64,000 bases of DNA, taken from assembly GCA_963969595.1 (NCBI GenBank), contig OZ018417.1, positions 18,416,501 through 18,480,500 on the forward strand, given 5' to 3'. The DNA is from Neckera pumila. Its lineage: Eukaryota > Streptophyta > Bryopsida > Hypnales > Neckeraceae. Shown here one piece after another: positions 56,701 to 64,000 of this stretch. Below the pieces are notes generated by a model. That model saw only the letters and a program-made list of their open reading frames with translations, made no database searches and was not told where the DNA came from. The stretch's first letter is position 1; the number at the start of each line of letters is the position of its first letter. The position numbers and the translations under genes are program-made.

Positions 56701-58724
56701 TCTTTGCACTCTTGAACTTACAATCATTCCTCAAGAAACATTCTTGAAGAATGATTAAATGCACCTTGTTTTTAGTGCAATCTCTGTATAGATGTCGGGT
56801 CAAAGAAAGTGCCAAAAGTGCCCCATGTGCCAGCCATGTCACCTCCATGTAAGCACTATACGGGCGGGCAGTACCTGATGTGGGATTTTTCACTCGACCC
56901 GTAGAATGATGTGACACATAAAGTGACATGCCTAGTCAATGCACTTTCACGTTGTTTGAGAATTTTTATATTGTTTTGAGCGATTTCAATTTAGACATCT
57001 AGACACTTTATGAAACATCAATTGGTGCATACTGTATCCAAAGGATAGGTTTGATGCAAGATAATAATTTAAAAGAATTTTTCATGGCAAAGTGAAGTAA
57101 TTACTTCATTGATATGCAGTGAAAATGAAAGATAGAGAGGTCATTTTTATATTGAAATTTATTGTCCATCCATAATCAACAAAGGATATGGGATAATTTG
57201 AAGATGGAAACTTAACCACTAGACATCTGGATGTTGTTTTAGACATGTAGACGTTTTTTCAGACATTCTACTTTGAACTTTCAATCATTCCTTAAGAATA
57301 ATCTAAAAATTATGAAATGAGTAGTCATTGCCTCTTGTAATGTGTATTGAATAGTCATTGCGTTAGTTAGGCCTTTTGTGACATCTTACCAAAATAGAGA
57401 AAGTTTCTTTTTAGATTTATAGAGGAAATTTAGTTAAAGTTGCCATGGACATCTTATAGTAGTTTTTTATTTTTTATTGACAGATTATTACCTTTGTAGA
57501 AAAGTTAATTATGTCACATAAGTTATAAACTTGACTTGCATTTAATTAAAGTTGGTGGAATTTTCTAATATTGCTTTAAAACAAATCCACCACTAAAACT
57601 ATTGGTATAGAGATTTCTATAATGATCTTCACATTGTTGGAGACAAATAATAAATATATAACTAATCAGTTACAAAAAAAGGTCACTTGTTAGTTGTATA
57701 TATTAGTTGTCAAGCTCAATTGTCTATATTAAGCAATTAAAGATTGGTTGGTGGTAGTACAAAAAGATGCATTGTTATGTTGCCAAAATAGGTCAACTCA
57801 ATGTTGATAATGAGCGCTTTGATATTCTAATCCTTTCAAATACTTCCAAACTATACATCTATAGATAATTGGACTATCAACATTTATTAAGTATTTTTTA
57901 ATATAACTTTTATGAATAAAACTATATATTTCTTGCAAGTCTTAAATTTTACAAAAAAATTTGGAAAATGAAGTTAAATAGCTAAAGTGATTTTTAAAGT
58001 TCAAACCTAATAAAATCTTTCCAATCACCAAATTTCTCCAAACACTTATTGACTCTAGATATAAATTACAATGATAGAGCATACAAAATAATTTCAATAC
58101 AAACTTTGACTTTGATTTTTAAAATTCAATGGTATATATACTAACCAATGTAGGTTGAACCATAACCCACGACGCATACATTGACTTGATAATCTAACAA
58201 AATTATCATTATGTACATTGGGTAGGGGTATTAAGGAGACCCATACTAATTAATTGACATCTCACACCTACATAAATATCTAACTTTGTTGTACATGAAT
58301 AGTTGTTGAAGTGTGTGGAGATTGTACTTCATGTTTCAAACATCTATAGTTTTCAAAAATAAGTTCCTTTTATTTTTTGGTCCCCTTAAATTTTCTATTC
58401 ATTGTAGAAACTTTTAAACATGAAAGTGAATTAGAATGTAAACTTGATGAATTCAATTATCCATTTGGACTTTCAAGTAAAAAAAACTCATTATCAAATT
58501 GGAAATGGAAATTTGATAAGAAAACAACCATTGTAGGATATTTGGACTCCTGAGGATTTTGTCTTCTATAAATATCCCCTCTTAAAAGTTGTGACATAGA
58601 TTTGGTCGTTCAAGATTCAAAGAATAGAAGATGAACAGTTCAATTGCGTTTTGATAATCTTATGAGTATTAATATGCACAATGTTGTGCAAATGTAAAGT
58701 TCACATTGAATTAGTTATAAACTT

Positions 58725-59380
58725 TTAATCCCTAAAGGCCCCAGGATTTTTGAAGAATTGAGTTGAGAATCTAGCAGAAATAAAAAATTCAAAAAAAATT
58801 TAATTTTCATTATTAAAAAAATTGTTAAGTAGAAGTAGGTACGAGATAGAAGGAAAAGCTAAAATATTCATATTTTTAAAATGGAATTAAAATTCACTAA
58901 TCCCAATGGTGAGGTTGTTCTAGCAAGTAAACTAAGCCATGGAAAAAAAATTTGAGAAATTTGAAAAATTGCATTCAAAAATGAATCCTACAAGTTATTT
59001 TTTTCAAAAAAATGCTCTAACTGCCCAAAAAACAAGCATGAACATAACTTTCTCATAACAAATCCAAATGACATGAATAAAAGCTTTCTAGATAGAAAAA
59101 AATATAATCTATGCAAAAAAAATACTAAAAATAAAAAATAAAAAAAAATTGCAAATTTTTTTTTGTTGCTTGAGATGCCCCTATCCCTTGTTTTGAACTT
59201 GTTTGGTCATAACTTTTGTTCCCGGGCATCAATTGTGAAAAAAATTATATTCCCACGATGCTAATCAGATTTTCTTCCTCCAAAAAAGGTTTCCAAAAAT
59301 TAGGAGAAAACTTCAATCTGTAGGTACTTGTCCAAGAATGCATTTGTCCCCTGAAGGGACAATGGTCCTTTAGGGGTTAA
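58725..59380. mobile_element. TTAA/CCCC element D (family 1, internally deleted), 656 bp
   Basis: The left end is TTAA-TCCCTAAAGGCCC and the right end GGTCCTTTAGGGG-TTAA (59377-59380). It has the same sense as element A but lacks part of the left half. The corresponding place in the other arm (about 39215) has no such element. Confidence 0.85.
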
Positions 59381-59453
59381 AAATAAAAGTTAGAAGACCT
59401 GCACAAAGTGATTTATTTTGTGTCCAATCCACTTGGTGTATACCAAGAAAGAA

Positions 59454-59749
59454 CATTAGATGACATTTGAGGGCATTGGGAGACCGTGAATTTCCGGAGA
59501 GTTCTTTGCATTTTGAAACTGCGGGAACGCAGCTACAGCAGCTGGCTGATGTGGCCGGCACTATGCCACGTCATTTTTGAAAAAAAAAAAAAAAATTGTT
59601 TAAAATGATATTTGAAACAAATCTTTATTTGAATTTGAATTTTTGGAATTTTCTTTTTTCTGAAAGCTTGTATTGTTGTTCACAGAATTGGGCCAGATTG
59701 GAGAACGGGCTTGAAACGGTCTTCTAATGCCTTCAAATGTCATCTAATG
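59454..59749. mobile_element. CATTAG-type MITE, 296 bp
   Basis: The left end CATTAGATGACATTTGAGGG and the inverted right end CATTAGATGACATTTGAAGG match. The interior shares GTGCCACGTCATTTTTGA-like and CAGATTGGAGAACGGGCTTG-like blocks with 62026-62332 and 30454-30741. Confidence 0.85.
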
Positions 59750-60109
59750 TGTTAATGGTTTTAAAACAATCACCAATGAAAATGTTAAATATATACAATT
59801 GTAATGAAAAAATTCCAATAGAAATTCGTGAATTCTATTAACAAAAAACATTTGAATTTAATCATTTTCAAAAGGCAGCCACCAACTAGACATTGTTGTT
59901 GCACTTCTAATAATTACCACCTTAAGTATACTAATGCATATTGTATATCTCAGTACAAAGACTATTTTCAAACTAAACTTATTCTTAAGATTGTAGGTCC
60001 TAAAACTCAAAGTATAAAAATATCTTTAGTTTGTGGAGATATGCAATCCACAATATGATCAAACATTGTCCATTCTTCCACATAATAATTGCTTGCACAA
60101 ATATATTGT

Positions 60110-60610
60110 AGTTTGTCTTCCATATAATAATCATGGATCAAGATTCTACATAGAATTGTTTGATTTGAATCCACATATCTATAGTCATGGTTATCAACCA
60201 AACAATTTTGTAATTCATTTTTCATCTAATAGTACAATTTAAGATTCTATATGAAATAGTTTGATTCTAAAATGACGAGCTTGTCATCATGGCTATCAGC
60301 CATGCAACAATGTAGTTCATTTTCCATCTAATAGTATTAGTCGAGATTCTATGCAAAGTTGTTGGATTCTCAAACAATTAGAATATCATCATGGTGAATA
60401 GTTATGCAACTATGTACTTTATTTTTCAATTATTAATACTATTGAAGATTCTTCGTAGGATTGTTTGATTATATATCAACAAGCAAGTCATCATTGTCAT
60501 TAGCAATGGAAGTGTATGCTTCATTATCCATTAAATTATATAACTCAACATTCTATATTGGATTGTTTGATTTTGAATCCAAAAGTTTGTCATTGGTATT
60601 TTGTAAGCAT
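60110..60610 (-). repeat. ~100-bp tandem repeats, first block
   Basis: About five diverged units, each with TTGTTTGATT, CATGCAAC and ATTTTCCATCTAATAGTA-like blocks. They are the inverse of the repeats at 38100-38640. Confidence 0.8.
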
Positions 60611-61609
60611 GTGAGCATCAGCTTGTGAGCTTGTGAGCTTATAAGCATACAATTTTTAGAGTGAAGACCTATGACCGTGGACAATAGGACGTATCCCCTT
60701 CAACATCTATATCATCTTCTTCAAGATCTTGATTTCTACCAATGAAGGGTTGCTTAGAACTATGGAACCTAAGAACCTCAAATTAATGACAAACCTTTTC
60801 AGCAAGAATTGGCTCTGGTTGAATTTGAGAAAAGATAAATATCCATTAAAAGTATCATGGGTTCAGTGTGTCAAACAACATTTGTTTATACTACAACATC
60901 TAAATGTAGTATAAAAATTTCTATTCGATATATTGAATTTCTAAGATTGCTGACACTGGGCTTGAGGGCTCCAAATCAACATCATGATAATTACAAAGTA
61001 GAAGCTAAAGCTACAAACAAGAACAAGCAATTTGAAAATAAACTTGCATCAAATTTTATTTTTTTAAAATTTGATAATCCATATTTTGATTTTAAGATCA
61101 TTTTTTTGGGACTCTTGGCTTCCATTGATGCCAATAAGTTCCCTATATCTAAATCTAATTGATCAAAAGAAAATCTAATTTTATTAATGAGTGATCATGA
61201 GTTGAAACTAAAATGGCATCATAATCAAAATTGTTGTTTTTACTTTGAGATCATTCAAGCCCAAGCATCTAGCTCCCATCGGCACTACAAGGTGCCTGGA
61301 TCTCAAACCAAATGATCAAAAAAATAACCAAATGCTATAATCAAGAGCTGAATGAAGGAAAAAGAGTAAATTTTTTTTTTTTTGATCATTGGCTACATGG
61401 CTGGAAGATCCCATTGGCGTCGAGAGTTCCCTTGAAAAACCTAGCATGTGATAAAAATAAATAAATAAAAACTTATACAAACATAGTCAGGTTGAACCCA
61501 AGCTTTAAGGTTGTTCTGTTGAGATTTAAATTTTATGATTGCTCCCCTCTTATTGCTTGGAACCTCTCAGTGCCAAGAGGAGCCCCTAGCTGCAAACCAA
61601 TTTTTTTTT

Positions 61610-62025
61610 TTTTTTTGGGTCCAATAATGTGATTGAAGATTCTAAGTAGGACTATTTTAATATGAAACAACAAGCTTGTCATCATGCTTATCAGCCACAC
61701 AATTTTGTACTTCATTTACCATTCATTAGTATTGTTTAATATTGTATATAAGATTGCTTGTTTCTCAAATTAAAAGCTTGTCATCATAGCTGTCAACCGT
61801 GCAATTGTGTGCTTAATTTATCTTTTAATAGTATTGTTGAAGATTTTACATAGGACTATTTTATTCTAGAATGAGAAGCCAATCATCATTGTCATCAAAT
61901 GCAATTTATATATTTAAATTTTCCTTTAATAGTACAATTCAAGCCCGAGTTCAAAATTCTATATAAGATTGTTTGATTTTGAATCCACGAGTTTGTCATT
62001 ATAGTCATCACCCATGCAACTAAAT
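61610..62025 (-). repeat. ~100-bp tandem repeats, second block
   Basis: About four more units of the same repeat (AAGCTTGTCATCAT, TAATAGTATTGTTGAAGAT). The last is interrupted by the MITE at 62026-62332. Confidence 0.75.
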
Positions 62026-62332
62026 CATTAGAAGAGATTTGAGGCCTCCAAGAGCCCACAAGTTATCTTGCATTCCCGCAGCGTTCCCACGCTGTGGAAC
62101 GCAAGAGAGCTGCTGCACTGATGTGGTTGAGAAAGTGCCACGTCATTTTTCAAAATAAATAAATAATAAGAATAATAATAATTTTTTGCCTAAATTGATA
62201 TTTGGGAGAGAACTTTTTTTTTTTTTTTTGAAATAAAATTTTTTGATAGCCCATACCGGCTATTTTCAGATCTGGCCAGATTGGAGAACAGGCTTGAAAT
62301 GGCCCTCCAATGCCCTCCAATCTCTTTTAATG
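62026..62332. mobile_element. CATTAG-type MITE, 307 bp
   Basis: The left end CATTAGAAGAGATTTGAGGC pairs with the inverted right end CATTAAAAGAGATTGGAGGG. A strong subterminal hairpin, GCAGCGTTCCCACGCTGTGG, lies near 62079-62098. It is related to 59454-59749 and 30454-30741. Confidence 0.8.
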
Positions 62333-62420
62333 ACTTCATTTTCCATCCAATCTCTTCTAATGACTTCATTTTCCATCCAATCTCTTCTAATGACTTCATT
62401 TTCCATCCAATATAACTACA
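62331..62420 (+). repeat. three 30-bp tandem repeats beginning at the MITE end
   Basis: Units start at 62331, 62361 and 62391 with TGACTTCATTTTCCATCCAA. The first two continue with a copy of the MITE's terminal TCTCTTCTAA; the third diverges after 20 bases. The array looks like replication slippage that included the element end. Confidence 0.9.
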
Positions 62421-62700
62421 ATTTAAGAATCTGTGTAGGAATGTTTCATTTTGACATGTCATCATAATCACCATCTATTCAATAATGTAATTTGTTTTCA
62501 TTTAATAGTTTAGTTTGAAATTTTACTTGGGATTGTTTGATTTTGAAACGACCAGTTTGTCATCATTGTTATTGGTCCACTATGCACTTCATTTTCCATT
62601 TAACAAAAATAGTTTGAGATTCAAATTGACATTGTTTGATTTTGAATTGATGAGCTTGTCATTATAGTCATCACTTATAAGTCATGCAATTATCCTTAGA
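62420..62700 (-). repeat. ~100-bp tandem repeats, third block
   Basis: Two to three further units (GGATTGTTTGATTTTGAA, AGTTTGTCATCATTG, TTCATTTTCCATTTAA) after the 30-bp array. They are the outer end of the tandem block in this arm. Confidence 0.7.
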
Positions 62701-64000
62701 TAGTATAAATATGTATAATTGAGTACAATATTCAAGAAATAATTGTATACTATATTTTGGCCCTTTGGCCTTACGCATTTCTCTATTGCCTGATTAGTCA
62801 TTCAAATGTCAAATCCTTAAGAAAATTTTGACTTTTTGTTAAGAATATTTATTTCAAACATAATAGAACATGCTAATCTTGTCTACATATGTACATGCTA
62901 TCATTCTAGTTGATTGGATAGTTTTAGAATGACTTATTACAGTAAAGAAAATTAAGTAGTTTTTACTACAATGCTAGGGCAATTTAAATCTGAACCCCCT
63001 ACATACTTGATGGTTTGAGTTTGAGAGTTTCTTCAAACTACTCTCTCCCAAGGCAAATAATCCTCCTAGAAATAACCTCATTTTTTATTTTAATACTCTG
63101 TATTTCTTAACAAATCCAACCACGTGATCCTTTTGGCTTCTCCTTAGAAGACCAAATGGATTCCAAAAATGTGAAGACGCCCAATAAAGTGCACCTCTAA
63201 AGGATAATTTCATGATGACTTTCAAACAAAATTTGTAAACTATGATATAGATCACATCCACTCAATTTCATTTCCATTACATTACCTAATAGTGGTCATA
63301 AGAATTAAAATTAAAATTCAACAATTCCGTTTGAAGTTCATTGTAGATTGAACATTGATAATTCTTACAATTATGTTTAAAAAAATATAGAACGTTCTGT
63401 TCTAATTATGATAAATTATTTTAAGATTTTTATCTCACTTATTTTTTGGAGTTGCCTTTGAAGGGACATTTTCAAAAGTGAAAAAATTATGATAGTTTTG
63501 GGTAGACCACACTTTTTCTTTTTGAACTAAAATTATTTTTGAAAAGAGTATTTGAAAGTTATATTTTATAAATGATAGTGATCTAGACTTAGAAGAATCT
63601 ATAATCAATAAAAAAACCCCAATATTTTGTGTGTATTCTATACCTTTTGAACTATAGAATATTTGCAAAGCTAAAGCTTCATAATCTGAATCATAGAAAT
63701 ATTAAAGAACTAATTTTCATATTTTTTTGCTTTAATATTTGTGGTTGCATTGAAAGTATGATATTGAAATGATTATTTATATCTGTATATGTTTGTAGTT
63801 ATAAATTTAAACATTTGGTCCATAATGGATTAACAAGCTCTTGAAGTGTGTCACATTGGTATTTTAAAGCAAAAATCCCCAAAGATTGTAAGATGGTGAT
63901 GCCTAAATTTAAATAAAAAGTAATTTCTAGACCTTCCATCCTTTATGGCTAGTATTTTTATACATTGAATATCCTATTTTAAGTCAATGTAGGAAGGGAA

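Larger units (their letters stand above)
57318..64000 (-). repeat. right arm of the multi-kilobase inverted duplication
   Basis: Inverse counterpart of 35765-39895 and still matching at the window edge. It is longer than the left arm because it contains element D, extra ~100-bp tandem units, two CATTAG-type MITEs and an added segment around 57.7-58.3 kb. It lacks element C. No gene is recognised in it. Confidence 0.8.

Overview
The window is nuclear DNA of a land plant. Three genes have canonical GT-AG introns or a plant-type single-exon structure: an o-type mitochondrial thioredoxin, a BURP-domain secreted protein and an SUVH-type histone methyltransferase. The repeats include a Ty1/copia element primed by a TGGTATCAGAGC site and a Stowaway-type MITE. 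The sequence cannot be placed more finely with confidence. It is very AT-rich, gene-poor and dense in MITEs, so I treat any lineage call (for example moss or another seed-free plant) as open.

Layout. 0.9-3.9 kb (minus) holds a six-exon coiled-coil gene I do not recognise. 4.6-8.3 kb is a nest of inverted-repeat elements. 8.9-11.2 kb (plus) is the thioredoxin gene. 14.3-17.6 kb (plus) is the BURP gene with its TATA box, 5'UTR intron and four coding exons. 19.03-24.27 kb is a full-length but dead Copia element (226-bp LTRs) inserted inside a 123-bp MITE. 24.5-47 kb has no gene I can support. It is a mosaic of MITEs, foldback elements, tandem repeats, a SINE-like unit and G-poor short-motif arrays. 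49.3-51.0 kb (plus) is the intronless SUVH gene, flanked by ~1-kb inverted repeats that each carry the same decayed coiled-coil ORF fragment. 53.5-64 kb is again repeats. Its last ~6.7 kb is a diverged inverted copy of 35.8-39.9 kb.

The most notable feature is a group of non-autonomous elements (about nine, about 0.6-0.9 kb each) whose ends read TTAA|CCCCTAAAGG...CCTTTAGGGG|TTAA. One of them (36697-37604) has a matching empty site in the inverted copy at about 63.15 kb, with the TTAA-like target there once. This is the pattern expected of piggyBac-type transposition, and no transposase for it is visible. A second unexplained structure is a ~1.9-kb G-poor stretch (28.4-30.3 kb) with about twenty copies of an ACAAATTGTC-like motif.

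The genes do not form a pathway: they are separate plant housekeeping or stress genes in TE-rich DNA. The SUVH family deposits H3K9 methylation that silences such repeats. The Copia element shows C-to-T-biased decay consistent with past cytosine methylation.
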